A stretch of DNA of 64,000 nucleotides from Qipengyuania spongiae (GTDB taxonomy: Bacteria; Pseudomonadota; Alphaproteobacteria; Sphingomonadales; Sphingomonadaceae). Positions within the stretch are counted from its first letter, which is position 1. Every line of letters starts with the position of its first letter. The translations under genes were made by a program, and so were the position numbers. Positions 40,257 through 50,212 of this stretch are shown in pieces. The DNA lies in NCBI RefSeq assembly GCF_026168555.1, contig NZ_CP092471.1, forward strand, positions 1,560,501-1,624,500, given 5' to 3'. Under the pieces are notes generated by a model. It was not told where the DNA came from, did not search any database, and worked only from the letters and a program-made list of their open reading frames with translations.

Positions 40257-41210
40257 TTGACCTTGCACAATTGCCCACCGCCAAAGGCTGCGCTGGCACG
40301 ATGGCTTAAAGACTATCCGAGCGAGGTCGACAATTACGGTCACCTTTTGCTTGAGCAAGATTGTGACTGCGACGATGATCTAATCGCCGATTTCGTGACC
40401 TATTTTGAATCCGCGCATGCAGATGCGCGCGCATTTTTCCACGAACAGATGGGCATCGAGCTTCACCCCGATGCGGATGCCCCCGCAGCGCATATCACTT
40501 ATCCCACTTGCCTACCGCCGATAACGCGACGTGGCCTGTTCGGTGAAGTCATGGCCGGCATGCTTACCGAACATTACGATTATGTCGGTTGCCATGACTG
40601 GACGATCCCGGTCTTCCTGTTCCGCTATCATGAAGATGCCGAGGCCTATCTGTTCGCCCTTGTCCGCGATCCCGAGCGGAAGCGCGAAGTCTATGGCCGT
40701 CGCGGATCGGACTTCCTCGCCCTCGCGCTAAACGACGCTGGTGAGATCGAGCGGTTTATCGCCGGCGAGGCGAAATGGCGGAAAAAGCTCCAGCCATCGG
40801 TCGTCGCCGAGCTCATGTACGGAAAGAAAAAGAAGAACCCCGAGACCGACGAACTCGAGCATGACGGCAAGGGTATCTGGTTCCAAATTAATCGCGATAT
40901 TCCCGCGCCGCATGGCCTTCGGCAGCTCCAGCGCCTGCTTCGCGACATCGATCCGGACGGCTATTCGGCAGCAATTGTGACTCTCGACCGGGTACTGGTT
41001 ACCCGCAATGCCCAGCCGCTCCCCCGCACCAACCTCATCCTGATTTCAGGTGGGGATGTGCCGAGCCGGGAAGCGACCCACTCGCTGATACCGTGGGACG
41101 CGGTGCCGGAGGACTACACTGCGACGTACGATCTGCAGGTGGTCGAACTCATCCTCAAAGATGGCGATAAACTGATCGACGGTGTCTATGACGCCCTCTG
41201 GCCAATCTGA
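40257..41210 (+). CDS. hamA: Hachiman nuclease subunit HamA (DUF1837)
   Basis: 317 residues. The segment LFGEVMAGMLTEHYDYVGCHDWTIPVFLFRYHED (in part) followed by RRGSDFLALALNDAGEIERFIAGEAKWRKKL has the DUF1837 layout and a PD-(D/E)xK-like set: Asp152 in GSD, Glu171 and Lys173 in GEAK. HamA is the nuclease held in check by HamB in Hachiman anti-phage defence. The start is TTG at 40257, seven bases after GGGGAG; there is no in-frame ATG upstream. The N-terminal 85 residues are less conserved. The stop overlaps the hamB ATG, so the two are coupled. Confidence 0.82.
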   Translation: MTLHNCPPPKAALARWLKDYPSEVDNYGHLLLEQDCDCDDDLIADFVTYFESAHADARAFFHEQMGIELHPDADAPAAHITYPTCLPPITRRGLFGEVMAGMLTEHYDYVGCHDWTIPVFLFRYHEDAEAYLFALVRDPERKREVYGRRGSDFLALALNDAGEIERFIAGEAKWRKKLQPSVVAELMYGKKKKNPETDELEHDGKGIWFQINRDIPAPHGLRQLQRLLRDIDPDGYSAAIVTLDRVLVTRNAQPLPRTNLILISGGDVPSREATHSLIPWDAVPEDYTATYDLQVVELILKDGDKLIDGVYDALWPI

Positions 41211-44200
41211 TGCCGGTGCACGATCCCCAACGTCTCGAAATCGCGAACGGCGCCCGCATCGGGCTCGCGCTCGAAAACGAAATATCGGCCAACCAGGCAC
41301 GCTCCTATGTCCGCTGCCTTCAGATCGGCTGGCAGGTCGATACGATCGGCTGGAGCAATGCAGACTCGGAAGCCCAGTTGGCGGATGCACGCAGCCTGTT
41401 GCAAGCCGCCGAGATCTTCGCCGAAATCGAAGGCCATGACGCTCCGCGCGCGATCGACTGCTATCGGCGTGCCGGGGAAATCCTCGAATGGCTGGCGCGC
41501 TCCGCTGACGCTATCAGGACCATCGCCCCGATCGAACTGCTGGCCGGCGCGGCGTTTCAGCTGGGCGGCTTGCCCGCCATGGCGTCGGGACTGCTGGGTC
41601 AACTCGATCTCGAAGAGGAGGGGGCTCGCCTATTCGCGGACTTTTTCCGTGCCGATTTCGACGCCGTCCTTGTCCATGCGATGGCGTTTTGGGGGCAGAA
41701 CGGCGATTTGACTGACGCTGCGTCTTCGCGCCAAATCCTGGATCAGGACGAAGACGATCGGCTGGCCTGGTATTTCACGGTCGAACTGATCCGTGCACTC
41801 GGTCTCTACGCGGATTCGATTAGGCGGGGGGATGACCGCCGCCTCGCCAAAGCCGCCGCCAAGCTCAAGGCACTCGACGCCATGGCCGTGCGCACATTCA
41901 GCGACGATGTGGCGCTGTTGATCAGCCTATTACGGCAGGTCGGCGAGCGCTTCGCCGACGCCAGCATTTATCGTTCGGTCCGCGCCCTTGGGCAACTCAA
42001 TGTCGAGCGCATGCCGCGCATGCTCGCGTTCGCGCGCGATCAGTTCTCGCGCGGTCGCGGTATCCTCTGGTCGTCGCAGCGTGCTGGCCTCACGCGCCTG
42101 CTCGAAAACTCATCCTTTGCGCTCTGTACGCCGACTGGCTCGGGCAAGACCCTCGTCGCCAATCTAGGCTTGGTGAAGGAACTGCTGCTGCGCGATCATG
42201 GCGAGGTCGTGCCGCTCGCGCTCTACCTCGTTCCGTCGCGCGCGCTCGCCGGGGAAGTCGAGGCCAAGCTGACCGCCGAACTTGGCCGCGATCTCATCAT
42301 TACCGGCCTTTATGGCGGCGCCGACTGGGGCATCACCGATTATTGGCTGAACGCCGACCAGCCGACCGTGCTGATCGCCACCGTCGAGAAGGCCGATGCG
42401 CTCATGCGCTATCTCGCGCCCCTGCTGCTCAGTCGGCTGAGGCTGCTGATCGTCGACGAGGCCCACCAGGTACTCCCCGAAGATACAGAAAGCGGCCGGA
42501 GCGACTTCGCCGATCACAGCAGCCGGTCGTTGCGGCTCGAGAGTTTCGTCGCTCGCTTGCTCACGCAGGCTCCCGATATCACACGGATCGCCCTGACCGC
42601 AGTCGCAGGCGGTGCTGCCGGACCCGTCGCGCGGTGGATGGAAGGGCATAGCGAGGCCGCCGCGATCGGGACACGCTATCGCAGCACCCGGCAGGTGATC
42701 GGCGTTCTCGAAACCGCATCGGAACGGCGCAGCACCATGTTGCTCGAACTGATGAACGGCCGTCCGCTCTATGTGCAGGGCCGCGACGCCCCGGTGTATC
42801 TCAACCTTACGATTCCGCCGATGGCGCAGTTGCCGGCGCAGATGCGCTCGAGCCTCAACCGCTTCAATCAGGTCACCGTCTTGTGGACCGCGCTCCACCT
42901 TGCCGCGACCGATCGCCGCATCCTGATCTCGCTCGCGCAGGAACCTGAGCAGACGATGGGCTGGTATGTCCAGTCGTTCGCACTCCCGGCCTGGCAAGGG
43001 CTCCCCGTGTTCGTGCCGCCGGAAGGCATCGGCGGCGCGTTGTTCGCCGAGGCGCGGGCCGCCTGCGTCGATTATTGTGGGCCGGAATCCTACGAAGTGA
43101 AGCTGCTCGATCGCGGCATTGCGACCAGCCACGGCCAGATGCCGCAGCGCCTACGCCGCCTGATGGTGGCGCTGATCGACGAAAAGATCTGCCCGATCAC
43201 GGTCGCAACCGCCACGCTCACCGAAGGCGTGAACCTGCCGTTCGACATCATCTTCGTGACCTCGCTCAAACGCAGCGCCTACGATAACGTCAAGCAGGAG
43301 CCGATCATCACGCCCTACACCCCGGCCGAGTTCCGCAACCTCGCCGGTCGTGCCGGACGCCCGGGCGCGACACGGGGCATGGAGGGTCTGACGCTAATCG
43401 CGCTGCCAACCACCATCGCTACCACCGCAAATGGGCAGAAACAGACCCAGCGCAACCAGATGGACGCCCTGCGTGAGGATTATGACGCCCTGCGTGAACA
43501 GCTCCGGCTCGATGAACTGGCTGGCGACGCAACGCTCAGTCCGCTCGCTATGCTGCTCCAGGAGCTGCGCGACAAGGCGCGGGTCTATTTTGGGCATTTG
43601 ACTGACGAGGCATTTCTCGACTGGCTGGAACAGGTCGAGCCGTGCGAAGTCAGCGATGATGCCGGAACCGGCGCGACCGGCGGATTCGCTCGATTGGCAG
43701 ACACCGTCGACGAACTCGATGCCTTCGTCATGACCGCGCTGGAGGAACTGAGTCTCCTCGATCCTGCACTCGACGGCGTGCAGGCCGAGGCCAAGCTCGC
43801 GACGCTATGGCAAAAAACCTTCACTGTCGCTGCCGCTGCGCAAGAGGCTTGGCTCGAACAGGCGATCGTGCGCCGGGGTCGCGCGATCGTCGAGGATATC
43901 TATCCCGATGCCGACGAACGGCGCCGCCTCTATCAATATGGCTTCTCGCCTTATGTCGGGCGACGTTTCGAAGCGATTGCGCCGGAACTTGGTGGTCTCC
44001 TGGCGGCCGCCCTTGATTACGGCACCGAGACGCCAGCCCAGCGCCTTGCGCGGTTCGAGGCGCTGGGTGAATTGCTGAAGGAGGATCGCGGCTTCGGATT
44101 CCGCGTGCGCGATACCGTCACCGACCAGACCATCCTCGATAACTGGACCGACGTTCTTGGCTGGTGGATGCGCGGGCCCGACGGGGCCGTACCCGCCGCC

Positions 44201-44833
44201 GGTGATCTACGGGCGAGGCAGCGCTTCGTCGCCGATAATCTCGAATTTCGTCTGGGGGTCGCCATCGGTGCGGTCGTCGCGCAGAAATGGACCGCCGGAG
44301 CCGGTGATCCGCTAGCGGTCCCCTCGCTTGCCGAGTGGAAAGTGACTACCGGGCTCCCCTGGTTCGCCTTCTGGGCGCGAGAGCTGTTGCGCTGGGGAAC
44401 GCTCGATCCCTTCGTTGCCTTCGCCCTCGCGCAGGGGCGCGCGAAGACGCGCGAGGATGCCGAAGCACAGAGGCCTGTATTCGAGGATTGGCTCGGCGAA
44501 GTGGTCGGCGCGCCGACCCCCGAAGACCTGATCGATCCCCAGCAGTTTCTGGCCTGGGAACGGAGTCTGCCTGCCCGCGAGCGGGAGCGCGCCGAGGCTG
44601 TGCCGGAGGAAGCCGAGCTGACGGGGACGGCCGGCGCCATGAAACGCTACAATGTTCTGCCGATGGCCGGTGTGGACGAAGTCATCTGGCTCGACGCGTC
44701 TGGTTACGAGCTTGCACGGTCGCCTGACGAGTTTGGACTGTATGACCGGTCGGATCTTGCTAATGATTACGTGCTCGATGCCGAGGGGCAGGCTACCGTA
44801 CGGCGCGTATTCGCCCGCTACGGGCGTCGATGA
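41210..44833 (+). CDS. hamB: Hachiman helicase subunit HamB
   Basis: 1207 residues. A superfamily 2, Ski2-like helicase core lies in the middle: TPTGSGKT (about 307-314), LLIVDEAHQVLPE (about 413-425), ATATLTEGVNLPFDIIFVTSLKR, and NLAGRAGRPG (about 708-717). The N-terminal 290 residues are helical repeats and the C-terminal 450 are of unknown fold. In Hachiman, HamB senses DNA damage or invading DNA by ATPase/helicase action and releases HamA. Overlap of start and hamA stop is 1 base (ATGA). Confidence 0.85.
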   Translation: MPVHDPQRLEIANGARIGLALENEISANQARSYVRCLQIGWQVDTIGWSNADSEAQLADARSLLQAAEIFAEIEGHDAPRAIDCYRRAGEILEWLARSADAIRTIAPIELLAGAAFQLGGLPAMASGLLGQLDLEEEGARLFADFFRADFDAVLVHAMAFWGQNGDLTDAASSRQILDQDEDDRLAWYFTVELIRALGLYADSIRRGDDRRLAKAAAKLKALDAMAVRTFSDDVALLISLLRQVGERFADASIYRSVRALGQLNVERMPRMLAFARDQFSRGRGILWSSQRAGLTRLLENSSFALCTPTGSGKTLVANLGLVKELLLRDHGEVVPLALYLVPSRALAGEVEAKLTAELGRDLIITGLYGGADWGITDYWLNADQPTVLIATVEKADALMRYLAPLLLSRLRLLIVDEAHQVLPEDTESGRSDFADHSSRSLRLESFVARLLTQAPDITRIALTAVAGGAAGPVARWMEGHSEAAAIGTRYRSTRQVIGVLETASERRSTMLLELMNGRPLYVQGRDAPVYLNLTIPPMAQLPAQMRSSLNRFNQVTVLWTALHLAATDRRILISLAQEPEQTMGWYVQSFALPAWQGLPVFVPPEGIGGALFAEARAACVDYCGPESYEVKLLDRGIATSHGQMPQRLRRLMVALIDEKICPITVATATLTEGVNLPFDIIFVTSLKRSAYDNVKQEPIITPYTPAEFRNLAGRAGRPGATRGMEGLTLIALPTTIATTANGQKQTQRNQMDALREDYDALREQLRLDELAGDATLSPLAMLLQELRDKARVYFGHLTDEAFLDWLEQVEPCEVSDDAGTGATGGFARLADTVDELDAFVMTALEELSLLDPALDGVQAEAKLATLWQKTFTVAAAAQEAWLEQAIVRRGRAIVEDIYPDADERRRLYQYGFSPYVGRRFEAIAPELGGLLAAALDYGTETPAQRLARFEALGELLKEDRGFGFRVRDTVTDQTILDNWTDVLGWWMRGPDGAVPAAGDLRARQRFVADNLEFRLGVAIGAVVAQKWTAGAGDPLAVPSLAEWKVTTGLPWFAFWARELLRWGTLDPFVAFALAQGRAKTREDAEAQRPVFEDWLGEVVGAPTPEDLIDPQQFLAWERSLPARERERAEAVPEEAELTGTAGAMKRYNVLPMAGVDEVIWLDASGYELARSPDEFGLYDRSDLANDYVLDAEGQATVRRVFARYGRR

Positions 44834-44852
44834 TCCCCTCGGCAATATCTGC

Positions 44853-44874
44853 GTTTGAGCCAAAAGCCTCAAAC
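44853..44874. terminator. hairpin between convergent hamB and pAgo genes
   Basis: GTTTGAG (44853-44859) pairs with CTCAAAC (44868-44874). No long T tract. It lies between two convergent stops 51 bases apart and could serve both strands. Confidence 0.4.
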
Positions 44875-44884
44875 TTGGAGCGCT

Positions 44885-46342
44885 CTACATGTAGAAGCTG
44901 TAGCGAGGAGCAATCTCTTGACCATCGGGGACGTACTTTAACACCTCGCCCACTTGCTTCGCTGCAGCGATCGTGATGGGCAGGCCGTTATCGAACTGGG
45001 TGTTGTTCCAATTCATCTTCGTCAAGGCCAGCATCTCGGCCGCCACATGTTGTAGCGGCTGACCCAGCGCCTGGCACCGTAACATCAGTGGTCTAGGGAC
45101 ATACATGCCAGGATACGTCCTAAAGAACTCGACGCTGCCGCGGGTGTAAAGGAGGGCCTGGTCCTTCTCGAAGCGGAGCAGCGATCCTCGCAACGGCGGA
45201 TACACACCGAGCCGGTAGAGTCGTGTCATCGACTTCTGCACCCAGATCAGGTCGGCATAGTCGATGTCGCGCTCGTCGATGGCCTTGTGGAAGCCGGCCA
45301 ACTCATTCCGATCGAAACGCGATGTTTTATGAAGCACCACACGCGCCGGATAGTGGCCGTGCTGCTGTCGGAACACTTTCAGAGAGTTCCGGAGCAGTTC
45401 ATAGGCGTCTTCGGCCGTGAGATGCGGCCGTCGATCCTCCTCGCTCTCCACCATCCGACCGCCACGTAGGATCAGACCCTCGCCACGCTCGTCGAACATC
45501 TGCGCGGTGCTGGTGTGAACATGCTCGCCGTCGATCGAGCGGTAGAAGCTGAGCTCGACAAACGATGTCCGCAACTGTCGCGCATCCCGAGCGAGGCGCC
45601 AAGGTAGCCCTCCCGCCTTGTAGTAGACCGCGGTTAGCAGATTCCAAGCAATTGTGGCCGGGTCCTGCGTCCGACGGTCGCTGTTCTCCTTCAGCTTGCG
45701 CGGAATTTTGTAAGCTGGATCGAAGGTCGTGGGCCACAGAAGCTGGATCGGCAGATGTAGCCGCATGCAGGACGCCTTCAGCATACCCCGAAAGTCGAGT
45801 TCGGGACCACTTTCGTCCGGGGCGCCATCATCGTTCTCAGACGAAGTCGCCGCTCTCGCGTTGTAGGTCCGCTGGATTATCTCGATTGGTAGCGCGACCA
45901 GTACTACATCCGGCTTCGTCGTCCGCTCGGAAAGCACGCCGATCTCGTCGGCGATGCTCTCCACGACTGCCCTTGTCATTTCCCGCTGCCCCGGAATGGC
46001 AGCCAGCCTCGCGATCTCCTTCGGCGGCAGAACACGCTGGAGTTCGTCCGAAGTGACGAACTCGCACCGGAACGCCTCCTCGAAAGACAGGCCAGGGAAA
46101 ACCGGAAATAGGTTGGGTTGGCGGCTGGCCTTGGCCTCGAACCCGGTTCGGCAGCTCTCCAGCCAGCGGGCCGTGCCTTCGACGGTCTCGGCGCTTCCGA
46201 CGATGCCAACCTTGATACGCTTCGGCGCGCCCTCCATGCCGGCATCGAACGGACCGTAGTCCATCAGGCCAAACCTGATATCGACATGCCGCATGGCCCC
46301 GCCGAACTCGAGGGGCGGCTCGGTTAGGTGGCTCAGCTTCAC
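44885..46342 (-). CDS. short prokaryotic Argonaute (MID-PIWI)
   Basis: 485 residues, the size of short pAgos that have MID and PIWI only. The PIWI part shows VVLHKTSRFDRNELAGFHKAI, LLYTRGSVEFFRTYPG, LTKMNWNNTQFDNGLPITIAAA (part) and the C-terminal carboxylate end YSFYM used to bind the guide 5' end. A catalytic DEDX tetrad is not evident, as in all short pAgos. It binds guide RNA and target DNA and activates the partner encoded just upstream on the same strand (46339-47676), whose stop overlaps this ATG. Confidence 0.88.
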   Translation of the reverse strand: MKLSHLTEPPLEFGGAMRHVDIRFGLMDYGPFDAGMEGAPKRIKVGIVGSAETVEGTARWLESCRTGFEAKASRQPNLFPVFPGLSFEEAFRCEFVTSDELQRVLPPKEIARLAAIPGQREMTRAVVESIADEIGVLSERTTKPDVVLVALPIEIIQRTYNARAATSSENDDGAPDESGPELDFRGMLKASCMRLHLPIQLLWPTTFDPAYKIPRKLKENSDRRTQDPATIAWNLLTAVYYKAGGLPWRLARDARQLRTSFVELSFYRSIDGEHVHTSTAQMFDERGEGLILRGGRMVESEEDRRPHLTAEDAYELLRNSLKVFRQQHGHYPARVVLHKTSRFDRNELAGFHKAIDERDIDYADLIWVQKSMTRLYRLGVYPPLRGSLLRFEKDQALLYTRGSVEFFRTYPGMYVPRPLMLRCQALGQPLQHVAAEMLALTKMNWNNTQFDNGLPITIAAAKQVGEVLKYVPDGQEIAPRYSFYM

Positions 46343-47676
46343 GAGGCCGCTTCCGCCTGGGCCCAGTCGAACAGCGGGGAGCCCGGGTCCCCCTCCTGCG
46401 ACTTCCAGAGATCATCAGGAACGCCGACCTCGAGGCACAGCGGATCGAGCGCCAAGAAACCGAGGAACGGATACTGGTCGGCGTAGAGCGTCGCCGTACC
46501 ATGGGTGGTGAGGAAGTGCCTCCACATCACGAACTGTCCCATGACTGCCGCATTGTTCTCGAGCTCTTTGATCCTCTTCAGCCGCTCTCCTCCGAAAAGC
46601 TCATCAGGTTTGTAGCCGTCCCGGGTGAAATGGTAGGTCGGCGTGATCTCCGCATACCACTCGCTTCCGAGCCTGGTGAACCGGTGAAGGAACGCAGAGT
46701 GCCGGAAGTAGGCTGGCCGCGTGGGGTCGTCGCGCCGCTTCCCGTATCGCTTTACGACGTCCCGTGGAACGAAGCTCTTCAGGCTCTTGTAGGCATATCG
46801 GAGCTTGTCGCGGTCGCGGGGCTTGCGGAAGTAGTAGGCACCGCTGTCACGGTCATGCCAGAGCGTGGGCTGAACGAACCGCCCCATGGCCCGGTTCAGC
46901 AGCGCCACGAAGTCGCGCTGCCGATCCTCGTCGTCGCTGTCCGCCCACTCGTCGGAGCCGAACTCCTCCATCGCTTCCGCTTGGCATAGCTTGTTCCAAG
47001 GCCAGCGGTCCAAGTCATGGAAGGAAAGCACCGACTTGCTCCGGACGATCCACTCTCCACCGGCATCGGGATCGATCTCGCGGAGCGCCGCACCGAAGCT
47101 CTTGTCTGTGGCATGGTCCGTAGGAGCCCAGTATAGCGTCTTGCCGAACGAAACCCCAAGAAGGTTAACCAGCAAGTCTTCCTGGATGCGCGCACTCGGG
47201 GCGACCGCTCCTGGCGAAGTAGCGAGCGCAATCGCCGCGATAGCCTGCTTCGCGTTGCGGTCGAACTCGTCGTTGTTTTTGTCGAAGACGACCTTCCGCG
47301 CCTTCAGCCGTTCGGGGTCCCTGAACCACTCCTTGATCGATTTCCAATAGGCAGTGCCGCGCTCCGGCAGAACGACGATGAGCAGCACCGGGGCAGTGCC
47401 GTGCAGCCAGTAGGAGATATCGTTCTCTGAGCACGGGAACTCGAAGCTGTCATCGGTCTCTGCCTGAAGACGCTGACGCTCGGTTGATTTGCCTTGGACC
47501 TGCAGCAGTAGGTTGCCGACCACCTCCGTCTGTTCGTCCCGAAGCTCGATGTAGCCGTCGATGCCGGCCTCGACGCCGCCGGTCGGGTAGAAAACGTAAC
47601 CCATCGAATGGACGACCCCGTCAATGTGAGCCATGCCGCGCTGGCCTATGATATCGCTACGACCGATCTTCTTCAT
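46339..47676 (-). CDS. DREN-APAZ effector nuclease of a SPARDA-type system
   Basis: 445 residues. N-terminal DUF4365/DREN nuclease domain: GVEAGIDGYIELRD (Asp40, Glu44) and LLLQVQGKS (Gln61, Lys63) form a PD-(D/E)xK-like site. The remainder (about 165-445) fits an APAZ domain, which packs against the short Argonaute in place of PAZ/N. In SPARDA the pair, once guide-matched to plasmid or phage DNA, degrades DNA and RNA without discrimination and kills or stalls the cell. Good ribosome site (GGAGG) before ATG 47676. First gene of a two-gene operon with the pAgo. Confidence 0.85.
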   Translation of the reverse strand: MKKIGRSDIIGQRGMAHIDGVVHSMGYVFYPTGGVEAGIDGYIELRDEQTEVVGNLLLQVQGKSTERQRLQAETDDSFEFPCSENDISYWLHGTAPVLLIVVLPERGTAYWKSIKEWFRDPERLKARKVVFDKNNDEFDRNAKQAIAAIALATSPGAVAPSARIQEDLLVNLLGVSFGKTLYWAPTDHATDKSFGAALREIDPDAGGEWIVRSKSVLSFHDLDRWPWNKLCQAEAMEEFGSDEWADSDDEDRQRDFVALLNRAMGRFVQPTLWHDRDSGAYYFRKPRDRDKLRYAYKSLKSFVPRDVVKRYGKRRDDPTRPAYFRHSAFLHRFTRLGSEWYAEITPTYHFTRDGYKPDELFGGERLKRIKELENNAAVMGQFVMWRHFLTTHGTATLYADQYPFLGFLALDPLCLEVGVPDDLWKSQEGDPGSPLFDWAQAEAAS

Positions 47677-48068
47677 GCTTCCTCCGCTGGAAGCATATGT
47701 TCACTGTAGGTTCTTTTTCCAGTCCTGGAACGCAGAAGGTCTTTGCTATGCACAGTTACGGCGACAGCGAAGCGAAAGGAGCGCCAACAGGTTAGCGACT
47801 GTAGCGGCCTAGCCTTCGTTTTCGCGGACAATGAACGAACGGTTAGTGCTGATGAAGATCATTCGAGCCAAAAACCACCGCAACGTCAGCGACTGCGGGC
47901 CCACCCATTGTTACGCCCGAACGTCTGTTTTCGTACGTTTGCTGTTCTGTACCGGACAGATAGCAAGCGGCTCACCGCCAGGCATTGAGAGGGAAGGGGG
48001 CTTGCTTCTGACTGAGCCGAGTGAGCGTCGAAGGTCGATGCTTGGGCTCGTAATCAGGAGTACGTCCC
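47677..48068. other. divergent regulatory region, SPARDA / parB
   Basis: No supported gene; small frames lack ribosome sites. Near-repeats GTTAGCGACTGTAGCGGCC and GTCAGCGACTGCGGGCCC (about 47791 and 47884) are seen. Promoters of both flanking operons should be here. Confidence 0.45.
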
Positions 48069-50057
48069 ATGATCAAGTCGATCCCGTTGACCAAGTTGGT
48101 CCAGTCCCCTCGCAATGTGCGCCGTCACGGTGACCCAGCCGCAGATTCCGAACTGAAAGCGAGCATTGCAGCCCATGGGTTGTTGCAGAACCTCATCGTT
48201 CGGCCTGCGGCTCGTGGCAAATTCGAGGTCGAAGCCGGAGAGCGACGCCGGTGCGCCTTGCTGGCGCTTGTCGAAGAGAAAGTCCTGCCGAAGGGCTATG
48301 AGGTTACCTGCCTCGTCCTTGAAGACGATGCGGAAATCGCAGTCGAAACGAGCTTGGCCGAAAACTTCCATCGCCTGGCGATGAACCCAGCCGACGAAGC
48401 GCAGGCGTTCGCCGCCCTGATCGAGGCAGGTGCCTCGACGGGAGACGTCGCGCGCCGGTTCGGACTGACGGTCCGCTTCGTCGAAGGCCGTCTGCGTCTC
48501 GCGACCCTTGCACCCGTCGTCTTCGATGCTCTGGCGGCCGGAGAAATCACTCTCGATCTTGCCAAAGCTTTCGGCGCGACCTCCGACCAGGAAATTCAGG
48601 CTCGCGTCTACGAAGAGGCTTCTTCGGGCTATTATGCGCCCAGCGCCGACAGCATCCGGCGCATGGTGCTCTCCGGCACGGTCCGCGGCAGCGACGCTCG
48701 GGCCCGTCTTGTCGGGCGCGAGACCTATATCACTGCAGGTGGCCGGATCGAACGCGAACTCTTCGACGACGATGACAGCGAATCCTGGGTCGATGTCGCG
48801 CTTCTCGAAACGCTCGCCGCGGAGGAGATGGAAAAGCGCGCCAAGGCGCTCGCAGCAGAGCAGGGTCTCGCCTGGGTCAAGCCGACGCTTGATGCCTATG
48901 CCAGTCACGATCTCGTCGAAGGCCTCATTCGACTTCCAGCCGAGCCGGCTCCGTTGACTGACGCCGAACTGGCTCGCCTTGACGAGCTCGATGCCTCGTA
49001 CGACGCGCATGCGGCCATTCTTGAGGACGAAGACAGCGCCGAAGAAGCAATTGCTGCGGCCGAGGCCACGATCGAAGCGATCGAGCGCGAATGCCAGGAC
49101 ATTCGGGCAAAGCCCCCGGAGCTGGCACCCGAACTGAAGGCCGATGCCGGAATGATCCTCGTTCTCTCGCGCGACGGCACACCGGTTCTCCAGCCGGTGT
49201 TCTACGGCGAGCGCGACATCGAAGTCGTTGGTGACGAAAATGTCGTCGAAGTCGTTGCGAGTGTCGGCAGTGATGGCAAACGCCGTGCAGCGCTTTCCAA
49301 GCGGCTGGTCGACGAACTTGCGATGCAACGTCGTGACGTGCTCGCGCTCCACGTGGCATCGGATCCCGGCCTTTCGCTCGACATCATGGTCTTCACCCTC
49401 GCGGATGCCGACACCCACGACTGGCGGTCACGCGCGGCCACGACCCTGCGTGGCGGCGTCCCCGCGGGTCCGATTGTCGGGTTCGAAGCGAAGGATGCGC
49501 CGGCAAGCGCATCCCTTGCGGACCTGCGCTCGGGTCTCGATGAGAGTTGGCGATCTGGTGAAGACGCTTCGTCGCGCTTCAAGATGTTTCGGGCACTCGC
49601 TGATGAGAGTCGCGCAGCATGGCTCGGCTTTGTCGTCGCTCGCACGCTCGAGGCGAGCCTCAACATGGCAGGCGAACGTCAGATTTCGTTCCAGGATCAT
49701 CTGGGCAGCAAGATCGGCATCGACATGGCGCAATGGTGGCGTCCGACCGCGGCGAACTACTTCGACCGCGTCTCGAAGCAGGTCATCCTCGATGCACTCA
49801 CCGATGTTGGCGGTTTGGAACTGTCCTCGCGCTTCGCATCGGTGAAAAAGGGCGATCTCGCGATGAGCGCCGAGCGCGTCTTCGCGGGGACCTACATCAC
49901 CGAGGTCGAAGTTCGGGAAAGGGCGCTTGCCTGGGTGCCCGAAGTCATGCGCTTTGCCGACCTGCCGGAAATTACTGCCGATCACGAAGCGCAAGGTCCC
50001 GACGCGGATTGCGTCGCCAACGACGACAATCAGCCCCCGAGCGAGCTGGCCGCCTGA
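48069..50057 (+). CDS. large ParB-like partition/regulatory protein
   Basis: 662 residues. The N-terminal ParB/sulfiredoxin domain has LVQSPRNVRRHGD, SIAAHGLLQNLIVRP and GERRRCALL (about 54-62), the CTP-binding box. An HTH follows (STGDVARRFGLTVRFVEGRLRLA). The rest, about 450 residues, has no domain I can name. Long ParB-like proteins of this kind sit next to ardC and SSB on plasmids and ICEs of sphingomonads. No parA is in the window, so a true partition role is uncertain; a transcription role is possible. Confidence 0.82.
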   Translation: MIKSIPLTKLVQSPRNVRRHGDPAADSELKASIAAHGLLQNLIVRPAARGKFEVEAGERRRCALLALVEEKVLPKGYEVTCLVLEDDAEIAVETSLAENFHRLAMNPADEAQAFAALIEAGASTGDVARRFGLTVRFVEGRLRLATLAPVVFDALAAGEITLDLAKAFGATSDQEIQARVYEEASSGYYAPSADSIRRMVLSGTVRGSDARARLVGRETYITAGGRIERELFDDDDSESWVDVALLETLAAEEMEKRAKALAAEQGLAWVKPTLDAYASHDLVEGLIRLPAEPAPLTDAELARLDELDASYDAHAAILEDEDSAEEAIAAAEATIEAIERECQDIRAKPPELAPELKADAGMILVLSRDGTPVLQPVFYGERDIEVVGDENVVEVVASVGSDGKRRAALSKRLVDELAMQRRDVLALHVASDPGLSLDIMVFTLADADTHDWRSRAATTLRGGVPAGPIVGFEAKDAPASASLADLRSGLDESWRSGEDASSRFKMFRALADESRAAWLGFVVARTLEASLNMAGERQISFQDHLGSKIGIDMAQWWRPTAANYFDRVSKQVILDALTDVGGLELSSRFASVKKGDLAMSAERVFAGTYITEVEVRERALAWVPEVMRFADLPEITADHEAQGPDADCVANDDNQPPSELAA

Positions 50058-50212
50058 CCTCCTCCTGACAGGAACGGCTGCTCGCCACCGTGAAGCGGTC
50101 CTCCGGCACATGCCGGGGGACCGCTTCCTTCATGGAAAGAGAGTGGAGGGGGCTCCGGGATCTCCGGCACTGACCGACGAAGCTGTCGTCAGGCCATTTC
50201 AGGAGATCCAAC

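Noticed and set aside
47743-48133. Small frames between SPARDA and the parB gene
   Set aside because: No ribosome sites, and composition is of non-coding type.
48054-49418. 454-residue frame opposite the ParB-like gene
   Set aside because: Composition mirrors the antisense of a GC3-rich gene; no motif.
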